A DNA stretch of 64,000 nt, taken from positions 868,001-932,000 of the forward strand of contig OZ253959.1 of the NCBI GenBank assembly GCA_965267425.1, written 5' to 3'. The position numbers were made by a program, and so were the translations under genes. Positions within the stretch are counted from its first letter, which is position 1; each line of letters begins with the position of its first letter. Positions 25,601 to 33,545 of this stretch are shown here, piece by piece. The notes under the pieces were generated by a model. That model ran no database searches, was not told the DNA's origin, and saw only the letters and a list, made by a program, of their open reading frames with translations. This DNA comes from G965267425 sp965267425. GTDB lineage: Bacteria; Bacteroidota; Bacteroidia; Flavobacteriales_E; Vicingaceae.

Positions 25601-27786
25601 CTGATGATTTAGTAATTAATTCAGGAGGCTCATTAGATGTAAATGATACAAACAATTATCAATTATCTATTGCCGGTGATTTAACTTCCAATGGAACGCT
25701 TGAGACCAGAATGGGAAACATATTGCTTGATGGTACAGGTAATCAAAACCTGAATTCTACAGGAAGTGTAGATTTTTATGAACTTACCTTAAACAATACA
25801 AGTGGAGCAACAATGCAAACAGGTTCGTATTCATTGGAAAGCACCATTTATCTGACAGCAGGAACATTGACGACCAATAATGATTTCACTTTTCTTTCCA
25901 CTTCTTCCGGGACAGCAAGAATTGATGAGATAACTGGCTCAGGAGATATCAATAATGATATAATAATGGAACGTTATGTACCGAATGGAGATGCCGGCTG
26001 GCGATTTTTTGGATCGGCTGTGAATGGGGTGACGTTAAATGATTGGGAAGATGATGTGGTAACCACTGGTTTTCCTGGGGCAGATTACCCTACTTTTTCA
26101 TTTACTTCCATTTATACGTATGATGAAACGGACACTGGATCATTCAATAATGGATATACTGCACCGACTAATGTGACAAACTCCATTAACGTAGGTGAAG
26201 GCTATTGGGTATATTGTTCTAACCCTTTGGGTGGTTCCTCAGGATTCACTGTTGATTTACCAGGAAATCCGAACACAGGAACGATTGTTTTGCCGGTTAC
26301 ATTTACTTCTTCCGGAGGTGCTTCCAACGATGGTTGGAATATGGTTTCTAATCCGTTTGCATCAACCATTGACTGGGATGATGGTAGTTGGACAAAAACC
26401 AATGTGAACAGTGGGATCCAAATATGGGATAATGTAGGTATGCAATATGCGTCATATGTTACGGGAGTGGGAGGAACAAATGGTGGAACAAATTTAATTG
26501 CTTCTTCGCAAGCTTTTTGGGTTCAAACGAACAATACTTCGCCATCATTAGTGGCCCCTGAAAGTGTTAAAACGACTTCTAACCAATCATTTATTAGGAA
26601 TTCCTCTCCTGGTGATCAAATAACCATTCAGGTGTTAGGACAAAATGGTTTCCAGGATGAACTGTTGTTGAATTTTAATGAGAACAGCTCTTGGTTATTT
26701 GATGCGAATTTTGACGCAAGAAAATTATACTCCTCCTCCAATGCAGTTCCGTCAATAGCCATCGAACTGGATTCAATTGACTTATCCATCCAATCTATTC
26801 CTGCCGTTTCTTTCGATAGTGCGATTGCTATCAAGGCATTGGTTCATCAATCGGGAAATTATGAACTTAAAATACATCAACGTATTTTTGGCCAGTCGGT
26901 TGCTTGCCTTCAACTTGAAGATACATATACTTCAAATTTGTATGACATAACTTCAGATACAACTATTTCTGTGTATTTGCACGATAGCACAACACAGGCT
27001 CGTTTTTTACTTCATGTGGGTGCGTCGCCTGTTCATTTAGTGTCAACAATTTCATGCAAAGACGAAATGGATGGGCAAATTATCAGCTTAGGACAGGGCA
27101 GTGGGCCATGGGATTATACTTGGTATGATGGAAATGGATCGGTTATTAAATCAACAACACAGTCGTTTACGGCAGATTCGATTTCTGGATTGTCCAGCGG
27201 GAATTATACAATAAGAATTGAAAACAGCGGTGTTTGCGGAACTGTGATGGATACAATCACACTCTCAAATCCTGTCTCATTGATTGCCAATTTTGAAACA
27301 GCGAATGGTTCAGTTTTTAACGTTGATGAAAAGATTCAATTTTCCAGTTTATCACAAAATGCTGAAACATTTGAATGGAATTTTGGAGATGGAAATGTGT
27401 CGAATCTTGAAAATCCTGAACACAGTTATGATACTCCTGGAGAGTACGTGGTGCAATTGAATGTAACAAATGACAAGTGTACACGACTTGTTGAAAAGAC
27501 ACTATCCATTTCGGATATTGTTCCTGGAATTAAAGAAGGAATTGTTCAAGATGAAATCATTGTCTACCAGCAGGGAGATTACATTTATTTCAATTCAATA
27601 TTTGATACAAACGAAAAAGTAAGACTTTCCATAGGCAATCTGTTAGGCCAGGAGATTTTTACCAAAGAGTATCAGGGAGGAGAAATTAATGACCAAGTGT
27701 TCATTCCCAATTTAAATCCTGGAATTTTATACGTGTCTTTAACTTCTGAATCGAAGAAAATTTCGAAGAAGATTCCGATTGAATAA
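22672..27786 (+). CDS. Giant repeat-rich surface protein with PKD domain and T9SS sorting signal
   Basis: This 1704-residue secreted protein starts with a signal peptide (LTKALTVLFSVLSVSTFSQ). Two beta-helix-like blocks of Gly/Asn/Thr-rich repeats (about 20-510 and 680-1110) start with paralogous segments (CSCVPANNESIVISTGDTVQ and CACVPGISSNVVISSGDSVH). Between them lie two Ig-like PKD-type modules with a near-identical 23-residue core. A second-half domain of about 270 residues follows, then a PKD domain (FSSLSQNAETFEWNFGDG, ending SYDTPGEYVVQLNV), and a final T9SS-type tail (FDTNEKVRLSIGNLLGQEI to KKIPIE). No enzyme domain is visible, so it is probably an adhesin or surface-layer protein. 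A TetR-like operator lies just upstream. The ATG at 22672 is preferred over the TTG at 22651 because the signal peptide begins there. Confidence 0.85.
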   Translation: MNSLTKALTVLFSVLSVSTFSQIRQSIASGLFNDIAVWDCSCVPANNESIVISTGDTVQLVAGITMTDVTVNSSAVLDNQANNLNITGAYVINGLHQGSGRITMTGNANTVDGTGEVAITNQWRFQNGTDTILATANISRTSGGQIRVVNNDSVINYGTIISERNFVGGGANAVWINETGSTISTERAMFTNGRLFASAVNNTVIYADLAGNQTVKTAENNTYYHLESSGSANKNLSANIIILGNLTLNGGNFNTNSFDVELGGNFTNTAGVYSEGTGLTTFNGTSDQTITPGVNENFYDFTINNSSGDIILAGDLSISDTLRMTSGNVQTNSNTLTLGTSVSSTGALAYSSGRIIGSFERWINTAGSSTLFPMGTSSNYLPFDIFFNTLTAGSMTVSFNETLPGNDGLPAFDATDSVHSAFIEGFWDVQIGNGLVSNNYDLSVTANGFTSYTINSSTRILSRNDALSNWVFTGSHAAASSPVINRNSMATLPVQIGIGDTTRCTSATPVTSAITGADSVCVNTSGSAYSVVLNPGNSYIWTITGGTQVSGTNTESITVDWGADAIVGEVSVTEQNGCSYGVPQTLSVTIHTLPVSSISGNDNLVENSTGESYSVVQTPGYTYNWTISGGTQVSGTNTNSITVDWGAAGNAQVQVEAVSACGTSTSTTLDVTLFALIQSIGDGAFNSTSTWNCACVPGISSNVVISSGDSVHLTANANINNVTIENNGVLDGLARQLTIYGDLTNNGRYRASGRLNIRGTLSSIYGTGDYSNLSGQLRFFAGVHEISSEVVIDKPGALRVQAAGTVENHGYVRLAGNLVGANATTSVFTNKAGGNLLLAGTVLTNGVLNANETGNTVTYEETGTTNQSIKQPSSGEYYNLVIDGNNVNSDKLLLADVTILGDLTLVESTFDVSTSSYNVELHGNWNNTGGSFTPRFGTVTFGGSGTQVINHASLESFNDVAVNSGSSVLLRTPIDLADDLVINSGGSLDVNDTNNYQLSIAGDLTSNGTLETRMGNILLDGTGNQNLNSTGSVDFYELTLNNTSGATMQTGSYSLESTIYLTAGTLTTNNDFTFLSTSSGTARIDEITGSGDINNDIIMERYVPNGDAGWRFFGSAVNGVTLNDWEDDVVTTGFPGADYPTFSFTSIYTYDETDTGSFNNGYTAPTNVTNSINVGEGYWVYCSNPLGGSSGFTVDLPGNPNTGTIVLPVTFTSSGGASNDGWNMVSNPFASTIDWDDGSWTKTNVNSGIQIWDNVGMQYASYVTGVGGTNGGTNLIASSQAFWVQTNNTSPSLVAPESVKTTSNQSFIRNSSPGDQITIQVLGQNGFQDELLLNFNENSSWLFDANFDARKLYSSSNAVPSIAIELDSIDLSIQSIPAVSFDSAIAIKALVHQSGNYELKIHQRIFGQSVACLQLEDTYTSNLYDITSDTTISVYLHDSTTQARFLLHVGASPVHLVSTISCKDEMDGQIISLGQGSGPWDYTWYDGNGSVIKSTTQSFTADSISGLSSGNYTIRIENSGVCGTVMDTITLSNPVSLIANFETANGSVFNVDEKIQFSSLSQNAETFEWNFGDGNVSNLENPEHSYDTPGEYVVQLNVTNDKCTRLVEKTLSISDIVPGIKEGIVQDEIIVYQQGDYIYFNSIFDTNEKVRLSIGNLLGQEIFTKEYQGGEINDQVFIPNLNPGILYVSLTSESKKISKKIPIE
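24292..24612 (+). repeat. Tandem 69-bp near-identical segments in the giant surface protein
   Basis: Positions 24292-24360 and 24544-24612 are 69-bp copies 252 bp apart. They encode WTITGGTQVSGTNTESITVD and WTISGGTQVSGTNTNSITVD, each followed by WGA. They are the cores of two adjacent PKD-like modules and mark a recent module duplication. Confidence 0.8.
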
Positions 27787-27793
27787 AAGAGAA

Positions 27794-30025
27794 TTATTCA
27801 TCCAATTCACCAAGTAACTTTCTTGCTTCTTCTATTGGAATCAGGTCAGTACCATCTTTAATAGCGATGATAAACGCTGTTTGGAATCCTTTTTCAATCA
27901 GTTTGTTTCTATACTCCAAAGCGGATTGATAATCGCTGAATTCACCCGAAGTATATCTTGAGGAAACACCTGAGTCGTCCAGTGTAATGTCAGACAACTT
28001 GTTGTATTTCATGTAATCAGCTAATACATCCGGTGGTACTTGATTTTTATAAATTCCAATTTGAATTTTGAATTTAATTCTTGATTTGTCAAATTCCGGT
28101 TCTTTAGGTGTCTCAATTGGAATCGGATTTGCAAGTGGTTTGCCTTGCTCAACTGCTAATTCTTGCTGGGCTTGTTCAACAACTTCCATTGTAACTCCTG
28201 CTTCGTTCATTGTTAAACGACGTCCTTGACCTCTTTTATAAGCAACCACAAAGGCTCCGTTCCAACCGTCATCCAACATTTCAATTCGATGCCTTGCAGC
28301 GTCTTTATAGTTTTCAAATGCTCCACTCATGTATTTGGTGAATCCACCCTCGTTTTCTACAACCACGAGATTCTCCACATGGGTAAATGCTTCATCTGGT
28401 TTTTTCTCCTTAAATGCGCCTAATTGAACCCTAAATAAAAATGGTGAACGATAAGAAGGTCCTTCAGCACCCGTAAGGTCAATATTTCCACCTTCATCAC
28501 CTAAATTTCGAATTCTTCCATTTTCATCCATCATAACTATTTCCGCATCTTCAAATCCTTCTACACCCACATCGATCTTCCGCTTAATGGCATCAGGTAG
28601 ATTGTCATAGTTACCAACGGTAAATACAGTGGTATCTCCATAAATATGTGATTCAACATCAGGTAAGCCCAATAGTTGGCTTTGAATATCATCAGGCACG
28701 CCACCCACAAATTCACCCAGTTTGATTTTGAAATTTCTTTTTGGTTTTTTCAATCGAAATCCTCCAGGTTTATCTGAAGAATACGCTCTTCTTTCAATGG
28801 TGGCGAACAATCCTGTAGAATCTAAATAAGCCAAATAGCGTTGATAGATTTCTTCATCAGTTAAAGTAGGAGGGCCGGATTCATATAATGGACAACCACG
28901 TTCATCTACTTCAACACCAAATGGTGTTTGAGGACATTCATCTACGAAGTCATATACTCCGTCACCATCGTAATCATCATTTCCAAAAGCAATTAGATCT
29001 TGAGGATCCCATTGATCTTCGATTTCTTTTTTACCTGTGGCGCTTCTAGTAAAATTATAATGAACACTTAATCCCGTGTAAAGAAATTTGTCGTTTTTGT
29101 CATTTCCAGGGCGATTTCCTATTCGATCTCCTGTGCTATTGACGGTGACATTGTCTAGGTAATCGGTAAACGTAAAATGATAAGCCGTTTCAAAATTGAA
29201 ATCCACTTTAGAAGTCACTCTCAAATTAAATCCAACTCCAATAGGTATTCCAAGTGTTGATTCCCCGTAATTTCCTTCACCGTCGAAATTCTCTTCTCTA
29301 GCAGCCGTTTCATAGACATAATCTCTTTGAATGAGAATGGAGCGATCTGCAAATGGCGAATCTTCTGAAATGTTCCTGATACTTCCATCTGACCAATAAT
29401 GGTATTCGTTTCCAAATTCATCAATCAAATCCACTTTGGTAGAAAACTGAATATTTTCAATGCCCACCGATATATATGGAGATAACCGTCTCCCCTTATT
29501 TAAAAAGTGATCGAAATTATACGTTGCACCAACGCCTGCAGAGAAAATACGAGTTCTAAAATTTAAATTTCGATCTATGGAACGCTCATTAGAACTTAAA
29601 TGTCCATAGAGGAGGTTCAGTCGTAAGTCAAACGCATCGTTCAATTTTTGCGACATGCCAACATTTATTCCCAGGTTTCCCAATAATGGACTGGTGTTGG
29701 CATCTTCGTTTGATTTAATGTCACCGTAGAAATGCAACATTCCTACACCTGCATGAATCGTTGGTCTTGGAATGGTATCGGGTGGTAATTTAACTCGTTC
29801 CTTTTTTGGTTTCTTTTTTTTCTTCTTCTTTTTCAGGGAATCTGCCGGCTGCACTGCCAGTGAATCTGATAATCCTGCCAATTCATCACCAGCCTGGTCA
29901 ACTACAACGGAGTCGGTTGTAGTCTCGGAAGAGTTCTTTTCATTAAAATCTTCTTCAACTTGCGCCGCAGCGCCAAGAGAAAGGAAACCTATCAAGTACG
30001 TTAATATCCAAATTCTAACACTCAT
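27794..30025 (-). CDS. Outer-membrane beta-barrel protein with TSP3 and three SPOR-like repeats
   Basis: The 743-residue protein has a signal peptide (VRIWILTYLIGFLSLGAAAQ). A low-complexity region follows that contains eight Lys in a row, then an outer-membrane beta-barrel-like domain (about 90-340, HAGVGMLHFYGDIKSN at its start). One TSP3-type calcium-binding repeat lies at about 350-375 (DYDGDGVYDFVDECPQTP). Three SPOR-like repeats of about 75 residues each follow (starting FKIKLGEFVG, FRVQLGAFKE and FKIQIGIYKN, each with the YTSGEFSDYQSALEYRNKL-type motif in part). SPOR domains bind denuded peptidoglycan glycan strands, so this may tie the outer membrane to the cell wall. The upstream SPOR gene (31403-30096) precedes it on the same strand. 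Confidence 0.82.
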   Translation of the reverse strand: MSVRIWILTYLIGFLSLGAAAQVEEDFNEKNSSETTTDSVVVDQAGDELAGLSDSLAVQPADSLKKKKKKKKPKKERVKLPPDTIPRPTIHAGVGMLHFYGDIKSNEDANTSPLLGNLGINVGMSQKLNDAFDLRLNLLYGHLSSNERSIDRNLNFRTRIFSAGVGATYNFDHFLNKGRRLSPYISVGIENIQFSTKVDLIDEFGNEYHYWSDGSIRNISEDSPFADRSILIQRDYVYETAAREENFDGEGNYGESTLGIPIGVGFNLRVTSKVDFNFETAYHFTFTDYLDNVTVNSTGDRIGNRPGNDKNDKFLYTGLSVHYNFTRSATGKKEIEDQWDPQDLIAFGNDDYDGDGVYDFVDECPQTPFGVEVDERGCPLYESGPPTLTDEEIYQRYLAYLDSTGLFATIERRAYSSDKPGGFRLKKPKRNFKIKLGEFVGGVPDDIQSQLLGLPDVESHIYGDTTVFTVGNYDNLPDAIKRKIDVGVEGFEDAEIVMMDENGRIRNLGDEGGNIDLTGAEGPSYRSPFLFRVQLGAFKEKKPDEAFTHVENLVVVENEGGFTKYMSGAFENYKDAARHRIEMLDDGWNGAFVVAYKRGQGRRLTMNEAGVTMEVVEQAQQELAVEQGKPLANPIPIETPKEPEFDKSRIKFKIQIGIYKNQVPPDVLADYMKYNKLSDITLDDSGVSSRYTSGEFSDYQSALEYRNKLIEKGFQTAFIIAIKDGTDLIPIEEARKLLGELDE
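29814..29837 (-). repeat. Poly-lysine coding homopolymer tract
   Basis: A run of T-rich triplets (TTTTTTTTCTTCTTCTTTTTC on the plus strand) encodes eight consecutive lysines in the SPOR protein. Such AAA/AAG runs can cause slippage during replication or translation and are a likely site of frameshifts between strains. Confidence 0.6.
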
Positions 30026-30095
30026 CCTGAGATGGACATTTTAAATTTAATTGCGTTAAAGATAGGTGGATTATAACAAAAATAGGATAATTCTG

Positions 30096-31403
30096 TTATT
30101 TAAACCATTCTTGCTTAGTAATCATTAGCGCTTCCTGCACTGTGATTCTATTTCCGGCGTTGTAGGCAGTTACAAAAGCATCGGTAATTTTGTTCTTACT
30201 CCAGACCGAATTTCTTCTATCTCGCCCTTCCTTATATACTTTGTAAGAACCTATGGTGTATTTAATCCAACCTTCGTGATTTTCAATTAGAATATTGTCT
30301 TGCAATTGGAATTTCTTTTTGAAATAATCATTGGCCACTGATTTGTGACCTGCTGCTACTTGAACTCTGTATTGAATATCAGCTTCTGGTTCAGGTATGC
30401 TTGTGATTACAGGTTCTTCTACCACAGGTTCCTCAATTACAGGCTCTTCCACAACAGGTTCTTCTTTTTCAGGCTCAGTTGAGGCAAAAACGGTTGCTTC
30501 TTTTTCTGTTTCTTTAAAAGTACCGCCTTCATCCGCAATGATGATAACCGGCGGCTCGTCGTCTACTCCACTTTCAATAAATAAGGTTGATGATGGAATT
30601 TTGTATTCTTCGGTTGTATTTTCCATTACATAAGTGAAACGTCCTTCGATTTTTTGATTGCCTTGTGCTTCAGGACTGGCAATCAATTTATAGGAGATGA
30701 CAAATTCATCATTTTCAGGAATGACCATCCAAATGATTTTGAGCGTATTTTCATCCATGACAAATCTTCCGCCTAAACTGTTTAGTTCTTCAACGGTGAA
30801 ATCACTTGGAATTTGTTCCTGGATTTTTGCAAAGCCCTTGACGTTTTCTTTGGCAACTTTTATTTCTACTTTAAAGGTAGTTGCTGAAAGTGGAGAAATG
30901 GTTCGTGCGGCATAAATGTCCTCATCTGGAGCTGAAGATTGAGCAATATCTTTAGGCACAACTGCTGTTGATTCACCAACGTTGATTACTTTTTTGGGAA
31001 CTTCAGCTACCTGACGTTCATTGTTAAAGATGTAAGAGAAATTTCCATTCATTTCAAAACTTCCCGCTATGCTTTCATCCACTTTAACCTTATAGGTAAT
31101 GGTAAATTCTTCGTCAGGTGGAAGGGCAATCCAAAGGAACTTTACTTTCTGATCCTTAAACGAAAAGGTTGCATCGGTGACTTCGTCAATGTAAGCGGTG
31201 AAGCCATTTGGAAGCTCCTGAACGTATTTTGCAAATCCGTTTAAGTCACCTTTGTTGATGGTGATGTTTACGGTATATTCTGCACCTGGGTTGACGTTTG
31301 ATGGAAGTTCATGTTTGAGGGTGACACCTCCTGGAAAGAATATTTGGTAACCAATTATTCCAAATAAATTAATGACAATAAATAAATACTTCACTAACGA
31401 CAT
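30096..31403 (-). CDS. Exported SPOR-domain protein with two repeated beta domains
   Basis: The 435-residue protein begins with an N-terminal hydrophobic segment (LVKYLFIVINLFGIIGYQIF). Two homologous beta domains follow: about 30-145 (AEYTVNITINKGDLNGFAKY; FTITYKVKVDESI) and about 165-275 (FKVEIKVAKENVKGFAKIQE; FVISYKLIASPEA). Then come a Pro/Glu/Val pentapeptide repeat linker (EEPVVEEPVIEEPVVEEPVI at about 318-337) and a C-terminal SPOR domain (about 347-435; YRVQVAAGHKSVAND, KYTIGSYKVYKEG). It sits 70 bp before the other SPOR protein on the same strand, so the pair may form an envelope-wall linking unit. The repeated beta domains have no name that I can assign. Confidence 0.75.
   Translation of the reverse strand: MSLVKYLFIVINLFGIIGYQIFFPGGVTLKHELPSNVNPGAEYTVNITINKGDLNGFAKYVQELPNGFTAYIDEVTDATFSFKDQKVKFLWIALPPDEEFTITYKVKVDESIAGSFEMNGNFSYIFNNERQVAEVPKKVINVGESTAVVPKDIAQSSAPDEDIYAARTISPLSATTFKVEIKVAKENVKGFAKIQEQIPSDFTVEELNSLGGRFVMDENTLKIIWMVIPENDEFVISYKLIASPEAQGNQKIEGRFTYVMENTTEEYKIPSSTLFIESGVDDEPPVIIIADEGGTFKETEKEATVFASTEPEKEEPVVEEPVIEEPVVEEPVITSIPEPEADIQYRVQVAAGHKSVANDYFKKKFQLQDNILIENHEGWIKYTIGSYKVYKEGRDRRNSVWSKNKITDAFVTAYNAGNRITVQEALMITKQEWFK
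30409..30468 (-). repeat. Four 15-bp tandem repeats encoding EEPV(V/I) pentapeptides
   Basis: Units ACAGGTTCTTCTACC, ACAGGTTCCTCAATT, ACAGGCTCTTCCACA and ACAGGTTCTTCTTTT run head to tail. They encode the acidic proline-rich linker between the beta domains and the SPOR domain. Copy number may vary between strains. Confidence 0.8.
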
Positions 31404-31635
31404 TTAGCGGCTCGTCCTTTAGTTATCAACATGTGTTCATAACGATTTCAACAAATCTATCTAATAAACGACGGGGCATGCGAGGATTTCATCAGAGTTA
31501 TAAACGAATCAATGTTGAAAAGGATAAGTTTGAAAAAACGTGATTAGTGCCTTAATACCTTGGTTGTCAGAGAATGAATTAAATGATTCGTGTAAGAATA
31601 ATTCTGTTAAATTAATTGGCTGTAATTCGTTATCA

Positions 31636-32151
31636 ATGGGAGAATCCAACATAGACGTCGATGTCCTGTTCGTTCAGGCGAGTATTAAACACTTGAAAGA
31701 AAGTGAAGATAGAATCATCAAATGTTTGGCAAGGTTAACCAAAGACCAACTATGGTGGCGTCCAAACGATGCTACCAACAGTTGCGGAATTTTGATCAAG
31801 CATTTATGTGGCAACATTACCCAGTACATTTTAAGCGCATTAGGGAATGAACGGGATAACCGAAAAAGAAATGAGGAATTCTTCTCTACCGATGAAAATA
31901 ATGAAATGCTGAAAGATGACTTCTGCCAGATAATAAAATCAGCAATGCAAATTATTTCAGAGATGACAATTCATGATTTGCAAAAAAGGTATCAGGTTCA
32001 AGGATTCACATTAAGCGGCGTGGAAATCATTCAGCATGTTGTGGAACATTTATCCTATCATACAGGTCAAATAGCCTGGATAACCAAATTGATTACAGAC
32101 CAAGATTTGGGATTTTATGAAGGATTGGATTTAACCAAACTCAATGAATAA
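31636..32151 (+). CDS. DinB/DUF1572-family protein
   Basis: The protein has about 171 residues from the ATG at 31636. It has the four-helix DinB/YfiT-like fold of the DUF1572 group, whose members bind a metal with three histidines. The conserved end QHVVEHLSYHTGQIAWI supplies two to three His ligands, and KHLCGNI may supply the first. The biochemical role is unknown; relatives act as thiol-dependent transferases or are induced by stress. A GTG at 31540 would add 32 residues of non-family sequence and is less likely. Nothing else is clearly linked to it. Confidence 0.72.
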   Translation: MGESNIDVDVLFVQASIKHLKESEDRIIKCLARLTKDQLWWRPNDATNSCGILIKHLCGNITQYILSALGNERDNRKRNEEFFSTDENNEMLKDDFCQIIKSAMQIISEMTIHDLQKRYQVQGFTLSGVEIIQHVVEHLSYHTGQIAWITKLITDQDLGFYEGLDLTKLNE

Positions 32152-32285
32152 TGTGCTTGATATGCTTGACATGTATGTGCTTTTATTAGAACGTTAATAA
32201 ATTCATTCTGAATAATGTAACCCTTAATATTTACACACGTATACCGTTTCATAATTGTCAATACCCATTTTATATTTTGCCAGTA

Positions 32286-32723
32286 ATGAACATTGATTTT
32301 CAAAGTGAACCGGTTACCACTCCTTGGTTAGATTTTGGATGGATGGATGAAGGAATCCTTCTATTTAAACACAAAAGTGAAGTACATATTGATTTGGCTA
32401 CTACCAAGCAACTTGAACAAGCTGTTTACGATTATACCCAAGGAAAAGAATTCACGATTTTATCTGATTTAAAGGTGACCGGATTTAGTGCAAGTAAAAG
32501 AGCCGGACAACACATTGCGAATTCTGAATTGCTCAGGGATCAAAATAAAGGGGTAGCCGTTTTATTGAATTCACTTGGCATACGAATCCTTATGAATTTG
32601 TTCATCAAGGTTAATCAGCCGTATTATTCCATGAAGTATTTTACCAACTCAGAAAATGCTATTTATTGGCTGAGAATATTAAAACTCAAGGCCGAAACTA
32701 TGGAGTTGGAAATCAATGATTAA
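32286..32723 (+). CDS. Hypothetical protein, STAS/SpoIIAA-like fold (DUF7793-like)
   Basis: The protein has 145 residues from the ATG at 32286; a TTG at 32277 is possible but adds only three residues. The layout of a small alpha/beta domain (GILLFKHKSEVHIDLATTKQ, then FTILSDLKVTGFSASKRAGQ, VAVLLNSLGIRILMNLF and MKYFTNSENAIYWL) resembles the STAS/SpoIIAA-like proteins found in Flavobacteria, which usually take part in phosphorylation-dependent protein binding or have unknown roles. There is no signal peptide. It converges with the 32726-33148 gene with 2 bp between the stops. Confidence 0.6.
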   Translation: MNIDFQSEPVTTPWLDFGWMDEGILLFKHKSEVHIDLATTKQLEQAVYDYTQGKEFTILSDLKVTGFSASKRAGQHIANSELLRDQNKGVAVLLNSLGIRILMNLFIKVNQPYYSMKYFTNSENAIYWLRILKLKAETMELEIND

Positions 32724-32725
32724 TG

Positions 32726-33148
32726 CTAATATGCCACTTTTGGCATAAATGGTCTTTCGGGACTTCGGAAGGCATTTACCTGGTTTTTCTTCTTTACCTT
32801 CATTACACCTGTTCCGTACATTTTAATGTTTCCTGTAAAATCAACTTTTGGAACATTTAAGTTTCCAGACAATCTTCTGCTTTCAACTCTTGCCTCATCA
32901 AAACTTCCTTCAAAAGCTTCAATGCGCTGACCTTCTTGCGTATAAAGGTAAACTCGATAAGAGGAAGATACTTTTCCAATATTCAAATTAGAAGTTTGTT
33001 GCGCGGTAGACTGTTCGATCACTGAAACATGTGATATCTGCGGCAACTCTTTCCAATTCCCAAGCTTAACGGATAATATCTGATAAAATGATCGGTATTT
33101 TCTCTTGTTTGAACCAATCTGAATTTTCTTTCTACTGAGCAACTTCAT
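32726..33148 (-). CDS. Hypothetical protein, no recognised domain
   Basis: The 140-residue protein is basic at both ends and carries an apparent repeated beta-strand pattern in the middle (VSSSYRVYLYTQEGQRIEAF). A Gln/Ser/Thr-rich stretch spans about 45-55. There is no signal peptide, membrane segment or catalytic motif. The frame is long for a chance reading, codon use is like that of its neighbours, and it has an ATG start, so I accept it as a gene. It has no clear partner: the gene to its left is convergent, and the gap to its right is 397 bp. Confidence 0.5.
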   Translation of the reverse strand: MKLLSRKKIQIGSNKRKYRSFYQILSVKLGNWKELPQISHVSVIEQSTAQQTSNLNIGKVSSSYRVYLYTQEGQRIEAFEGSFDEARVESRRLSGNLNVPKVDFTGNIKMYGTGVMKVKKKNQVNAFRSPERPFMPKVAY

Positions 33149-33545
33149 ATCTTTTAGTATTGGCGATGTAACATACTATTCAAAGCTCCAAAACCAATGT
33201 TAATTCCTGTTCAAGTAATGGCTATTTTAGGTATAACATTTGGTTACATTCCCTTCAATTTAAAAATTCTTTATTGTATATACAACATTATTCGCCGAAC
33301 AAGAGAAATCTAGTCATCAATGCCGCAATAAATTCGACAAATTAACCGAATTCAATCGTCCAAATTTATAACTAATTGATAATCAGCTAATTAATATGTT
33401 AATAAATTGTTCATAACCCTATGAATACAGACAATTTAGACATGAATTACCTACCAATTTATATCACCTAAGTGCGTAACAACCAAAAAATTGTCAAGAA
33501 GTTGGTTCAGTAATGAACTTACCAAAAGAGGAAAAATAGATTCGA
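33149..33545. other. Gene-poor 397-bp AT-rich region
   Basis: No credible protein or RNA gene is seen. It holds a perfect 12-bp palindrome (TTGTATATACAA, 33274-33285) and a reverse-strand TAAATTTG-like -7 element at 33361-33368, with no well-spaced -33 box. A 16-codon open frame at 33421-33471 is too short to support. The region separates a hypothetical gene from pepD, which end-transcribes toward it. Confidence 0.45.

Noticed and set aside
33421..33471. Short frame MNTDNLDMNYLPIYIT in the 397-bp gap
   Set aside because: Only 16 codons, with no supporting ribosome-binding site or conserved motif that I can see.
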